DNA of 64,000 nucleotides from DASQMT01 sp963839615 (GTDB lineage: Bacteria; Actinomycetota; Thermoleophilia; Solirubrobacterales; Solirubrobacteraceae). The stretch covers positions 1 to 64,000 of the forward strand of contig CAWIVY010000012.1 in assembly GCA_963839615.1 (NCBI GenBank), read 5' to 3'. Position 1 is the first letter of the stretch, and each line of letters begins with the position of its first letter. The position numbers and the translations under genes are program-made. The notes under the pieces were generated by a model that saw only the letters and a program-made list of their open reading frames with translations, was not told the DNA's origin and searched no databases. Shown in pieces: positions 26,746-35,245 of the stretch.

Positions 26746-27477
26746 ATGCATCACGCATCTGAAGGCCGACTGGCGGTGGTAACTGGCGGGGCGGCCGGGA
26801 TCGGCACGGCGATCACGGAGCGTCTGCTGGACGACGGTTACCGCTGCGCCATTCTGGACCCCAATGAGCCACCGCCCTCGCTGACGGAGCGAGGCGTTCT
26901 GGCAGTGCGCGCAGACATCAGCGTTGAAGCCGAGGTCGAGGCGGCGTTCGAGGAGGTCGCCGAGCGGTTGGAGTCGCCCGTCAGCGTGCTGGTCTGCAAC
27001 GCCGGCATCGTGGGGCCGGCGAGCACGGTCGCGGACTACCCCGTGGAGGAGTGGCGGCGTGTGATCGACGTGGATCTCACAGGCGTGTTCCTCTGTTGCC
27101 GGGCTGCGGTTCCCGGGATGCGTGAACAGAAATACGGACGCATCGTCAACATCGCATCGATCGCGGGTAAGGAGGGAAACCCCAACATGTCCGCCTACTC
27201 GGCAGCCAAGGCCGGGGTGATTGGATTCACGAAAGCGCTGGCGAAAGAGCTGGCGACTGAGGGTGTGACAGTGAACGCGATTTCCCCTGCCGTCGTGCGA
27301 ACGGAGATGGTGGATACTCTCCCGCAGGACGTGCTCGATTACATGGTTTCTCGCATCCCGATGGGTCGCACCGCCGAGCTGCACGAGGTCGCGGCGGCAG
27401 TGAGCTTCCTCGCCAACGAAGCGACGTTCTCGACCGGGAGTATTCTGGACGTCAGCGGCGGTCGCGCGACATACTGA
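26746..27477 (+). CDS. SDR-family oxidoreductase (FabG-like)
   Basis: 243 residues with TGGAAGIGTAI (coenzyme binding), LVCNAGIVG, Ser in NIASIAGKEG, Tyr-x-x-x-Lys in MSAYSAAKAGV, and the C-terminal STGSILDVSGG. The Asp after the second strand (CAILDPNEP) suggests NAD as coenzyme. It sits with the EamA transporter and near the OtnK/aldolase/LtnD-like set. A 3-ketoacyl-ACP reductase role is unlikely here; sugar-acid or polyol oxidation is the better guess. Confidence 0.82.
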   Translation: MHHASEGRLAVVTGGAAGIGTAITERLLDDGYRCAILDPNEPPPSLTERGVLAVRADISVEAEVEAAFEEVAERLESPVSVLVCNAGIVGPASTVADYPVEEWRRVIDVDLTGVFLCCRAAVPGMREQKYGRIVNIASIAGKEGNPNMSAYSAAKAGVIGFTKALAKELATEGVTVNAISPAVVRTEMVDTLPQDVLDYMVSRIPMGRTAELHEVAAAVSFLANEATFSTGSILDVSGGRATY

Positions 27478-27989
27478 TTCGAGAGCGCGGCCTCTGAACG
27501 TGATGACGATCGTCAGCATCTTGGTGGCGAAGCACCAGGCAACCTGTCCCATCTGCACCGATGGCGCCAAGGCCACGGCTGATCGGAGCACGCCGCCGCA
27601 GCCCCGAGCTCCGTGGCTGATCGGCCGTTTGCGTCGCCGCGAACGCAGCGCGTCGCCCAAGCGGCAGTCGTAGGGCTGGCTGCGAATTGCGTACGTGTCG
27701 CTGTCGCTCATCGCGCGAAGCGATAGGCGCCGCGGCTGGCGCCTCACGAACGTACGGGTTGCGAGCGCTACGCATGGGCCGCGTGAGCAAGCGCAGCAGC
27801 CCGGTCCTCCTGCTGTCATTCGACTCACCAACTGAGGGCCTGGTGGTATCGGCGGCCCTGGGTAGTTGACTCGCTCAATGTTGAGGAATAGGTCGAAGCG
27901 GAGGGTGCGAGGCGTGCGAGCGGGCGTCCTCGTCTTCTCGGGGTCCCGTCGGTGCTCAGCATCGAAGAGCAGACTGGGAAGCTGTTCTG
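27478..27989. other. Intergenic stretch without a recognisable gene
   Basis: About 510 bases. Small frames exist on both strands, but none has family resemblance. A GGCGCC inverted repeat occurs at about 27726-27744. The composition is less regular than in the genes on either side, consistent with decayed sequence at an old junction. Confidence 0.4.
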
Positions 27990-29414
27990 ATGAATGACGT
28001 CCTCGACCGCTTGCCGCCTGTCCGGGTGGAACCGGACGCACCGCGGCGCATCCGCAGCGAGAACACCCGGCTGAGTCGGCGGATCGCCGTCCTCGACGAC
28101 GATCCGACCGGCTCCCAGACGGTGCACGGGATCGACGTCGTGACCGACCTCGATGGCTCGGAGATCGGCGCCGCACTCGAGGCGCCGGGCTCCGCGTGCT
28201 TCATCCTCACCAACACCCGCAGCCTCCCAGAGTCCGAGGCCGTCGAGCTCAACGACCGGCTCGGACGCTCGCTGCACGAGCTGGGGAAGCGACTCGATGC
28301 TCCGCTCGCCATGGTGAGCCGCAGTGACTCCACGCTGCGCGGGCACGTCATCGCCGAGGTACGGGCGCTCGACGCCGCCCGGCGGCAGGTGCTGGGGCGC
28401 GGCTACGACGGTGTGCTCCTGGTCCCGTCGTACTTCGAGCCGGGCCGGTTCACCGCCGGTGACGTCCACTACGCGCGCGTGGGAGACCGCGACGTGCCGG
28501 TGGGGGAGAGCGAGTTCGCCGGCGACGCCACCTTCGGCTACGCCGCCTCGAACCTGCGCGACTTCGTGGCGGAGAAGAGTGAGAGCAGCATCAGTGCCGC
28601 CGACGTCCACAGCGTCGGCCTCGAGGACATCCGCCTCGGCGGCCCCTCGCGGGTCGCCGAGATCCTCCGCGTAGTCACCGGAGGCGCCTTCGTCGTGATC
28701 AACGCCACCGAATACGCCGACCTGGAGATCGTCGTACTCGGACTGCTCGAGGCGGAGGCTGACGGCCGGGCGTTCCTCCACCGCAGCGGGCCATCTTTCG
28801 TGCGCGCCCTGGCCGGACTCGAGGCACAGGAGCCGTTGACCCGTGACGACATCTGGCCGGAAGGCCATCCCGGTGGGCACGGGCTCGTCGTCGTCGGCTC
28901 GCACGTCGGGCTCACCAGCAGTCAGGTCGCGGTGGCGCAAGCGCGCGGGGGTCTGGCCGAAGTGGAGCTCGACGTCGCCCTGGTGGCGGATGCCGCCCGC
29001 CGCGACGAGCATGTCGCCGAGGTCGCTGAGCGTGTCGTGGCGGCGTTGGGTGACGCGGACGTGCTGCTCTTCACGAGCCGGACGCTCGCGCGCGGTGCGG
29101 ACGCGGACGAGAGCCTGACGATCGCGCGCGGTGTCTCGACGGCCCTGGTCGAGGTGGTGCAAGCCGCTCGGGCCGCGCGGCCCGCGTGGGTGGTCGCGAA
29201 GGGCGGGATCACCTCGCACGATGTGGCGGTTCGCGGGCTGGGCATCCGCAGGGCGGAGGTGCTCGGCCAGTTGTTCCCCGGCATAGTGTCGGTGCTCCGG
29301 CCGATCGCGGCGCCGCCCGAGGTGGTCGACATGCCCTACGTGGTGTTCGCCGGCAACGTCGGCGACGAGGACACGCTCGCCGACGTCGTCGATCGCTTCC
29401 GCGAGAGCCGCTGA
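27990..29414 (+). CDS. Four-carbon acid sugar kinase family protein (OtnK/DUF1537)
   Basis: 474 residues. The N-terminal domain opens with IAVLDDDPTGSQTVHG, the family fingerprint for sugar-acid binding, then SRSDSTLRGH; the C-terminal nucleotide-binding domain has WVVAKGGITSHDVAVRGLG and ends with PYVVFAGNVGDEDTL. Known members phosphorylate 3-oxo-tetronates (OtnK, DtnK) or related acids. The two following genes, a class II aldolase and an LtnD-like dehydrogenase, complete a typical acid-sugar operon. ATG 27990 is the first in-frame start. Confidence 0.87.
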   Translation: MNDVLDRLPPVRVEPDAPRRIRSENTRLSRRIAVLDDDPTGSQTVHGIDVVTDLDGSEIGAALEAPGSACFILTNTRSLPESEAVELNDRLGRSLHELGKRLDAPLAMVSRSDSTLRGHVIAEVRALDAARRQVLGRGYDGVLLVPSYFEPGRFTAGDVHYARVGDRDVPVGESEFAGDATFGYAASNLRDFVAEKSESSISAADVHSVGLEDIRLGGPSRVAEILRVVTGGAFVVINATEYADLEIVVLGLLEAEADGRAFLHRSGPSFVRALAGLEAQEPLTRDDIWPEGHPGGHGLVVVGSHVGLTSSQVAVAQARGGLAEVELDVALVADAARRDEHVAEVAERVVAALGDADVLLFTSRTLARGADADESLTIARGVSTALVEVVQAARAARPAWVVAKGGITSHDVAVRGLGIRRAEVLGQLFPGIVSVLRPIAAPPEVVDMPYVVFAGNVGDEDTLADVVDRFRESR

Positions 29415-30264
29415 TGCTCGCCCACGGCCCCGGGATCCTGACGGAAGCGCGGGCGGAGGGCAGGGCGGTGCCCGCGTTCACGACCTACACGCTGGAGTCG
29501 ACGCGCGCCGTCTGCGAGGCCGCGGCACGCACCGGGCTCCCGGTCATCGTCTCGGCTGGGTCGAGCTCGTTCCGGGGCAGCTCCCGGGCGATGCTCGCTG
29601 CCGCTGCGATCGCCGCCGCGCGCGAGGCGGAGGTCCCGGTCGGCGTGCATCTCGACCACTCGACCGACCTGACCGAGATCCGTGCATGTCTGGGCCTGGG
29701 CTACACGTCGGTGATGGTGGACGGGTCGCCTCTCTCCTTCGAGGAGAACATCGCCCTCACGCGGACCGTCGTCGCCGAGGCCCACTCCGTCGGGGTGTGG
29801 GTGGAGGCGGAGCTCGGCGCAGTGGCCGGCGACGAGGACAGCTCGACCGGCGCCGAGGCCGGCCGGCTCACCGACCCCAGCAGGCAGCCGAGTTCGTGGA
29901 GCAGACGGGCGTGGATGCCCTCGCCGCGGCGATCGGCACCGTCCACGGCTTCACCGCCGCTCCGGTGCACGTCGACCTCGACCGCCTGCGGCGGATCTGC
30001 GCGCTCACCGACGTCCCGTTCGTCCTCCACGGCGCCTCCGGGCTCTCCGACGGCCAGCTCACCGCGGCGGTGGCCGCCGGCGTCGCCAAGGTGAACATCA
30101 ACGCGGAGCTCCGCCGGGCCTACCACGACGCGCTCGCCGCAGGCACCGGCAACGGGAGCGACGACATCACGCGGCTGCAGAACGAGCTCGTCGCCGCGAT
30201 GGCCGAGGTCGCCGAGCGGAAGCTGATCCTGCTGAGCGGACCGAACACGACGAAGGAGCACTGA
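29414..30264 (+). CDS. Class II ketose-bisphosphate aldolase, frameshifted
   Basis: About 283 residues when repaired. Zinc and catalytic residues are seen: GVHLDHSTDL (Asp and His), Glu in VEAELGAVAGDE, His in AIGTVHGFTAAP and in FVLHGASGLSD, and NINAELRRAY at the phosphate site. The frame breaks at about 29875: the first part ends GRLTDP, the rest begins QQAAEFVEQTG in another frame. One extra C in the CCCC at 29875-29878 would join them. ATG 29414 overlaps the OtnK stop. In OtnK-type operons such aldolases split the phosphorylated sugar acid to a triose phosphate. Confidence 0.82.
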
Positions 30265-30265
30265 G

Positions 30266-31148
30266 ATGACGCGAGTGGGATGGATCGGGCTCGGGGCGAT
30301 GGGCGGCCCCATGGCTGCTTGTCTCGCGCGCGCGGGACACGACGTACGCGCCTTCGACCTCGACCCGGCCCTCGCCGAGGCGCTGGTCGGCGACGGGGTC
30401 AAGCCCGCCACGTCGATCTCCGAAGCGGCGGCCGACGCCGACGTCTTGGCGCTGATGGTCGCCACGCCCGATCAGGTCGAGGCGGTGCTCTACGGCGACG
30501 AGCCGGCGAGCGCGGCGCTTGCGCCGGATGCGGCCGTGCTCGTGATGGCGACAGTCGGGCCCGACGCCGTCGAGGGCTGGGCGCAACGACTTGCGGCCGA
30601 GGGGATCCAGCTCGTCGACGCTCCGGTCTCGGGCGGCGTCGCTCGAGCGGCCGACGGGGAGCTGCTGATCATGGTCGCCGGCGAGGAGGAGCCCGTGGGC
30701 CGCGTCCGTCCCCTGCTCGACGCGATGGCCAGCTCCGCCCCGGTGGTCGGAACGCATCCGGGCGACGGGCAGAAGGTCAAGCTCGTCAATCAGCTGCTCT
30801 GTGGCGTGCACATCGCCGTCGCCGGCGAGGCGCTCGCCTTCGCAGAGGCCATGGGCCTCGACGCGCGCAGCTGCTGGGAGGTGCTCCGCGACGGCGCCGC
30901 CGCCTCCTTCATGCTCGAAGACCGCGGCGCACGGATGGTCGACGGCGACTTCGAGAACGTCAAGAGCGCGCTCGAGATCTTCGTCAAGGACATGGGGCTC
31001 GTCACCGATGCCGCCCACACCAGCGGCTTCCAAGCCCCACTCGCCGCGGCCGCGCAACAGCTCTACCTCGCCGGACGGGACGCCGGCTTCGGCGGAGCTG
31101 GACGACTCCTCCGTCATCAACGTCCTGCGCGGAAAGACAGCCCGCTAG
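30266..31148 (+). CDS. NAD-dependent 3-hydroxyacid dehydrogenase, LtnD-like, C-terminus frameshifted
   Basis: About 293 residues of the 3-hydroxyisobutyrate dehydrogenase superfamily. GWIGLGAMGGPMA is the dinucleotide site, DAPVSGGVARA the substrate loop, catalytic Lys is in DGQKVKLVNQLLCG, and ALEIFVKDMGLVTDAA is the C-terminal domain. The KLVNQLLCGVHIA text points to L-threonate dehydrogenase (LtnD) rather than 3-hydroxyisobutyrate dehydrogenase. The last 20 residues (ELDDSSVINVLRGKTAR) are read in another frame after a one-base shift near 31090. It oxidises the sugar acid before the OtnK kinase step. The run OtnK, aldolase, LtnD is tightly spaced and co-transcribed. Confidence 0.82.
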
Positions 31149-31276
31149 TCCCGACGCCCGCGGGATTCGAGGACAGTCTGCGTCGTCATTCGCGGAAGCT
31201 GCTCTCTCCGCGCGTCGGTCACGCGGCGGGGTGCACGCTCACTCGCGTCGAAGCCCGCATTTGGCTCTGCGCTCGA

Positions 31277-31327
31277 TGCCGCAGGAGGGACTCGAACCCC
31301 CGGCACGCGGATTATCATTCCGCTGGT
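31277..31327 (-). repeat. tRNA 3'-half fragment, possible second attachment site
   Basis: On the minus strand the bases give an anticodon stem-loop GCGGA-ATGATAA-TCCGC (anticodon position GAT), a short variable loop, a T arm with GGTTCGAGTCCC and an acceptor end CTGCGGCA. No 5' half with a normal acceptor or D arm follows. This is what is left when an integrase splits a tRNA gene. No intact partner copy is in the window. Confidence 0.55.
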
Positions 31328-31359
31328 CCTTGGCTCTACAGCGCCGTGTCAAGGGGCTG

Positions 31360-31380
31360 GGGGACACAAAAGGGGACACA
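31360..31380. repeat. Direct repeats GGGGACACA beside the tRNA fragment
   Basis: GGGGACACA at 31360-31368 and 31372-31380, spaced 12 bp, as in the repeat pairs at the ends of the large element but with a different sequence. Likely arm-type sites of another integrase. The stretch 31149-31505 around it shows no gene. Confidence 0.5.
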
Positions 31381-31547
31381 TCCGCGCGTCGACCAGGCCG
31401 CTGCTGCGAATGCGGCGTCCGCGTCTAGGGGAAGATGCTGCCGGCCGCGAACGACTCGTTGAGCGCATTTCTCCAGCCGGGGTGCCCGAGTCGCATCGCT
31501 CGTTGTGCACCAGCGGGACCGCGAGCTGTGGCTATCAGTACGCGGAT

Positions 31548-31801
31548 GGGTGCCGCTTTCGCCGCAGTATGCAGCCCCTGAGCGCTGGCGCCACGGGCGA
31601 GCGACCAGCGCGGCGGACGGGTACGGATTCGGCGTCATAGCCTACGAGATGCTGAGCGGATCGCTGCCGTTCTCCAAGCCATCGTGGGAGGAGTTCCGCG
31701 AGCAGCATCTTGACGCTGAGCCACCGCTCCTCGGTGGCGTTCCCGCGGCTGTCGAGGCGGCACTGACAACGGAGTTCGGCCCTCCGAGCGCGAAGCCGTA
31801 G
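31548..31801 (+). pseudogene. Remnant of a Ser/Thr protein kinase
   Basis: The frame reads SPQYAAPERW (subdomain VIII, compare the APE motif), then ATSAADGYGFGVIAYEMLSG (subdomain IX, where active kinases have SDVYSLG) and a normal-looking LPFSKPSWEEF. No ATP-binding lobe or catalytic loop exists upstream and the domain stops early. It is a C-terminal shard of a bacterial Hanks-type kinase, next to the tRNA fragment at 31277, fitting a recombination junction. Confidence 0.55.
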
Positions 31802-31940
31802 CGAACCCGCGATGTGCAGCTTGGTGCAGCTTGGTCGGCCAGCCAGAGACCTGCGTGACCACGGAGTACTTCGCATCGGTCGAGCGCCTGCTCCCGGCGA
31901 CGCGCAGCAAATTGGTCGCCTGAGTCGGCTGCGGCTTGGG

Positions 31941-32723
31941 TTAGGCCGCGGTCAGGCCGCCGTCGACCGGAAGGTTCGCGCCGGTGACGAACGAGGACTC
32001 GTCCGACGCGAGGTACAGCACGGCGAGCGCGATGTCATCGGGCCTGCCGATCCTGCCGAGCGGGTGTTGCGCCACTCTGTCGCTCAACGCCTGCTCAGGG
32101 TCGCCTCGGTCGCCGAGGCTCTCGCGGAACATCGGCGTGTCGATCGAGCCGGGACAGAGCGAATTGACGCGTAGGTTGTCGGGCGCGTATTCGATCGCCA
32201 GCTGTCGCGTGAGGCTCACCAGCGCGCCCTTGGACGCGGTGTAGGCGGCCATGCCCGGGGTCCCTATCAGTGCTGCCGCCGAAGCCACGTTCACAATCGC
32301 TCCGGCGCCCGAGGACCGCAGCAGCGGCAACAGCTCGCGTGTAAGCATGAACACGCCGTTCAGGTTGACGTCGAGGACCTGCCGCCAGCGCTCGTGGCTG
32401 ATCTCGTCAAGAGGCTCGAAGTTGTCGATTGCCGCGTTGTTGACGAGGATGTCGAGACCGCCGAACCGGTCCGCGACGGCGGTGGCGATCGCGGGGCCGG
32501 TCGCCGGATCTTCGAGGGGGCCGTGCAGCGCCTCGACCTGGACGCCCGGCGCGACGGCGGTGACTTCGTCCGCGGCACGAGTCACGTTGACCTCGGTGCG
32601 CGAATGGAGCAGCACCCGTGCCCCGTGTGTTGCGAAGAGCCGCGCGGTCGCCAGGCCGATCCCGGTTCCGGCGCCGGTGATCACGGCTCGCTTCTGTGCG
32701 AGGCGGCCCGGTCTTTCGATCAC
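31941..32723 (-). CDS. SDR-family oxidoreductase
   Basis: 260 residues with TGAGTGIGLATA (coenzyme), LVNNAAIDN, Ser in NVASAAALIG and Tyr-x-x-x-Lys in MAAYTASKGAL; LHSRTE after the second strand suggests NADP. The end VTGANLPVDGG is standard. GTG 32723 overlaps the cupin stop (GTGA). It is the last gene of a minus-strand operon GntR, isochorismatase, cupin, SDR which faces away from the enamidase operon; the shared control region suggests a role in the same pathway, probably reduction or oxidation of a ring-opened aldehyde or alcohol. Confidence 0.83.
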   Translation of the reverse strand: MIERPGRLAQKRAVITGAGTGIGLATARLFATHGARVLLHSRTEVNVTRAADEVTAVAPGVQVEALHGPLEDPATGPAIATAVADRFGGLDILVNNAAIDNFEPLDEISHERWRQVLDVNLNGVFMLTRELLPLLRSSGAGAIVNVASAAALIGTPGMAAYTASKGALVSLTRQLAIEYAPDNLRVNSLCPGSIDTPMFRESLGDRGDPEQALSDRVAQHPLGRIGRPDDIALAVLYLASDESSFVTGANLPVDGGLTAA

Positions 32724-33109
32724 CAGGTGCCAACCACCGCCGGCGGCGAGAACGCGTAGAAGAACTCGATCTCCTCCGTCCCCGTGTTGCGCACGGCGTG
32801 CGTGACGCCCGGAGGAATGAAGACGTACGTGCCGGGCTCGAGCGGGACCGGCTCGCCGTCGCAGATGAGTTCGCCGCGTCCGGCGAGGACGTACAGGATC
32901 TCCTCGTTGGCGGCGTGGCAGTGGGGGATCGAGTCCGATCCGCCGGGGAACCGGACCGTGCCGGCGGAGAGCAGTTCGGCTTGCTCCTCTGCTCCGACGT
33001 AGTGCTTGACCATCCGACCCGGCCGCTCGATCTCGGGGACGTCGCGGCCGTTGCCGGAGATGACCTTCCGTCCCGGCCGCGTCGGGACCGCCTGCGGGAG
33101 GTCCGTCAT
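32720..33109 (-). CDS. Small cupin-domain protein
   Basis: 129 residues forming one cupin barrel. Motif 1 is IPHCHAANEEILYVLAGRGEL, read as two adjoining pieces HCHAANEEILYVL and AGRGEL with two His and one Glu metal ligands, and motif 2 is PGVTHAVRNTG with the third His. Such single-domain cupins act as dioxygenases, isomerases or binding proteins. The ATG 33109 overlaps the isochorismatase stop (ATGA). Within this operon it could act on a ring-cleavage intermediate; no reaction can be assigned from sequence. Confidence 0.8.
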   Translation of the reverse strand: MTDLPQAVPTRPGRKVISGNGRDVPEIERPGRMVKHYVGAEEQAELLSAGTVRFPGGSDSIPHCHAANEEILYVLAGRGELICDGEPVPLEPGTYVFIPPGVTHAVRNTGTEEIEFFYAFSPPAVVGTW

Positions 33110-33825
33110 GCCGCCGACCTCGCCGTCTGCTCCGACTTCAGACGTGCGCTCCACTCTCCGACCAGCTCGTCGGACTCGAGCACCAGACCGATGTAGGAGG
33201 AGAAGATGTCGAGCGCAGCCTTCTCCATCGCGTCGGTCGATCCGCGCACGACGTCCGCGACCGTGATGACCTTGTAGTCGAGGTCCGCGGCCGCATAGGC
33301 CGTGCTCAGATCGCACGCGTCCATGAAGATGCCCGTGATCACGACAGTCCGCTTGCGCAGATTCCGCAGGAGGAAGTCCAGATCAGTGGCGGCGAATCCG
33401 CTCAGCCGCTTCTTCTGGACGACGAGATCCCGATCGTCGACCTCGGTCACGAACTCGACCCAGCGCGTGTCTTCGACCACGTGCTCGTCGAGGAGCGCGT
33501 TGGCTTCGCCGCTCCACTCGAGGATCCGGCGCCAGGTCGCCCGGTCGTAGCGCGGGTCGTCCGGCGTCCCGCGACGCAGCGTGCTGCGCGTGTGGATGAT
33601 CGGGATCCCGAGCTCGCGCGCCTGACTATGGAATGCGTTCGTCGGCTGGATCGAGGCGATCCCCCGCTCGCCCGCGGGGCAGGGACAGTCCACAGGATGG
33701 TCGAGATGGCTCCGGACCATGTCGATCGACACGATCGCGGCCTCGCGCGGGTCGAAGAAGTCGTCGAACCGCTCGTCGACTCTCCGCCTGGCCCCGGGCA
33801 GCCGCGCCTGAACGTCAGTCAGCAT
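33106..33825 (-). CDS. Isochorismatase-family hydrolase
   Basis: 239 residues. The catalytic triad fits the cysteine-hydrolase family: Asp in AAIVSIDMVRSHLDH (about residue 35), Lys in DLVVQKKRLSGF, Cys in GIFMDACDLSTAY. The family includes nicotinamidase, N-carbamoylsarcosine amidase and maleamate amidase (NicF) of nicotinate breakdown. The extra CPCPAGERG segment after residue 45 is not typical of nicotinamidases. In this cluster an amide hydrolysis after ring opening is plausible, but the substrate is not certain. The gene lies 38 bases after the GntR gene and overlaps the cupin start. Confidence 0.8.
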   Translation of the reverse strand: MLTDVQARLPGARRRVDERFDDFFDPREAAIVSIDMVRSHLDHPVDCPCPAGERGIASIQPTNAFHSQARELGIPIIHTRSTLRRGTPDDPRYDRATWRRILEWSGEANALLDEHVVEDTRWVEFVTEVDDRDLVVQKKRLSGFAATDLDFLLRNLRKRTVVITGIFMDACDLSTAYAAADLDYKVITVADVVRGSTDAMEKAALDIFSSYIGLVLESDELVGEWSARLKSEQTARSAA

Positions 33826-33863
33826 CTCGTCTCCTCGAGTTCACAACTCTCCTCTCGACACAC

Positions 33864-34575
33864 TCAAGCGGTCCTGTCCTGGACTCTGCGCATCCTGATC
33901 AACTGCAATGCCTCGTCGCGCGCGGCGGCGATGTGCTCGCGCATGTGCTCGTTGGCGAGGACCGCGTCCCCGCTCCGGAGCGCGGCAATCAGCTCCGCGT
34001 GCTGGGCGACCGACCTGGTGATGTTCTCGGGGTTTCCCAGAGTCCGGAACAGCGACAGGAAGCTGCGGTCGCCGGCCGACCGGATCAGCGTCTCCAGAGT
34101 ACTCGTTTCGCGCCGCTCGCGCGATCGTGATGTGGAACTGCGTGTTCTGCGCGAAGTAGGCAGCCGCATCTCGGTCCTCGGCAGCCCTTCCCATTGACTC
34201 GTTGAGTCGTTCCAGCGCTGCGAAGTCCTCGGGTGCGCCGCGCTCGGCCGCAAGGCTGACGGCGAGCGCCTCGAGTTCGATCCGCACCTCGAACAGCTCG
34301 GCGATGCCCTTGGCCGTGAGATGCGCCACCCGAGCGCCCCGCCGTGGCTCGATCGTGACAAGGTTCTCCGCCGCGAGCATCCTGAACGCCTCGCGCAGCG
34401 GGGAGCGACTGCAACCCAGCTGCTCACAGAGCTTGGTCTCGCGCAGGCGCTCTCCGGGGGCGAGGCGACCCTGGATGATCTCCTGGCCCAGATGGCGGAA
34501 GATCGCCTCTGAGATTGGAATCGGGCTGACGAAGCCCTGCTGCGTGATCGCGAGTGCCGTGTTCCCTGCGTTCAT
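33864..34575 (-). CDS. GntR-family regulator (FCD/FadR type), frameshifted
   Basis: About 237 residues when repaired. The N-terminal winged helix shows ISEAIFRHLGQEIIQGRLAP, GERLRETKLCEQLGCSRSPL and VTIEPRRGARVAHL; the FCD effector domain has NTQFHITIARAARNEY and, after the frame break near 34100, IAALRSGDAVLANEHMREHI. A single extra T explains the break. The gene heads a minus-strand operon, and TTGTCGACAA (34618-34627) lies in the divergent promoter region. FCD regulators typically sense carboxylic acids, here likely a pathway acid. Confidence 0.82.
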
Positions 34576-34617
34576 GTTGGAAGTCTCCGCCTAGTCATGC
34601 ATAATGCGGGTTGCCGT

Positions 34618-34627
34618 TTGTCGACAA
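34618..34627. promoter_or_regulatory. GntR operator candidate, site 1
   Basis: Palindrome TTGTCGACAA in the 95-bp region between the divergent gntR and VOC genes. An identical core lies at 35220-35229. Confidence 0.6.
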
Positions 34628-34670
34628 TGTGCATAAGGTTAGCCCGCCTACCCGCGAAACGCGAATCGGT

Positions 34671-35177
34671 GTGACCGCCACGGAACAAGACCACGGAAGG
34701 CAGACCGATTCGATCGGGCTGCGAGGCATCCATCATGCGTGCCGCACCGTTTCGGAGATGGAGCGATCGCTCGGCTTCTATCGCGATCTGATCGGACTCA
34801 GCGTGCTTGTGGACGAGGAGTTGGCCGGCGAGGGCCTCGAGCGGACCACGGGCCTCCAGGGGGCGGCGCTGCGGGTGGTCGAGCTCGGGCTGGACGACGC
34901 GACGCCATACCTCGAGCTGCTCGAGTACCACGCGCCACGCGGCGCGCCGATCGACCCGCGGCCGTGCGATGCCGGAGCCCACCACGTCTGCTTCGAGGTC
35001 GAGGACATCGAAGCGGCGCACGAACGGCTTGCCGCTGCCGGGATCAGCTTCACCCACCCGCCGCAGCTCGTCGCCGGCGGCGCCTTCGCCGGTGATCGCG
35101 CGGCCTACTACTTCGATCCCGACGGGATGATCGTGGAGCTCTGGCAGGTCGCGGGGGAGCGGCGTCTGCCGCGGTGA
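34671..35177 (+). CDS. VOC/glyoxalase-family protein
   Basis: About 168 residues. The vicinal-oxygen-chelate fold starts at GLRGIHHACRTVSEMERSLG with a metal His, continues with DDATPYLELLEYHAPR (Glu) and DAGAHHVCFEVEDIEAAHER (His), and ends with YYFDPDGMIVELWQV (Glu). GTG 34671 is used because an upstream TTG at 34611 would put the operator inside the coding region. First gene of the long plus-strand operon. The family includes epimerases, lyases and ring-cleavage dioxygenases; the exact reaction is open. Confidence 0.75.
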   Translation: MTATEQDHGRQTDSIGLRGIHHACRTVSEMERSLGFYRDLIGLSVLVDEELAGEGLERTTGLQGAALRVVELGLDDATPYLELLEYHAPRGAPIDPRPCDAGAHHVCFEVEDIEAAHERLAAAGISFTHPPQLVAGGAFAGDRAAYYFDPDGMIVELWQVAGERRLPR

Positions 35178-35217
35178 GCGGCTATTACCAACCTGCGGAG
35201 GGATTCCCGGCCTTCCA

Positions 35218-35231
35218 GATTGTCGACAATC
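35218..35231. promoter_or_regulatory. GntR operator candidate, site 2
   Basis: GATTGTCGACAATC, a perfect 14-bp palindrome ending 14 bases before the amidohydrolase ATG at 35246. It contains the same TTGTCGACAA core as site 1. Its position supports ATG 35246 as the start rather than the upstream GTG 35174. Confidence 0.62.
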
Positions 35232-35245
35232 GACCACATCTCTCT

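Noticed and set aside
31200..31462. Protein text RRRDSNPRHADYHSAG and similar at the tRNA fragment
   Set aside because: This is translated tRNA sequence, a common artefact at attachment sites, not a gene.
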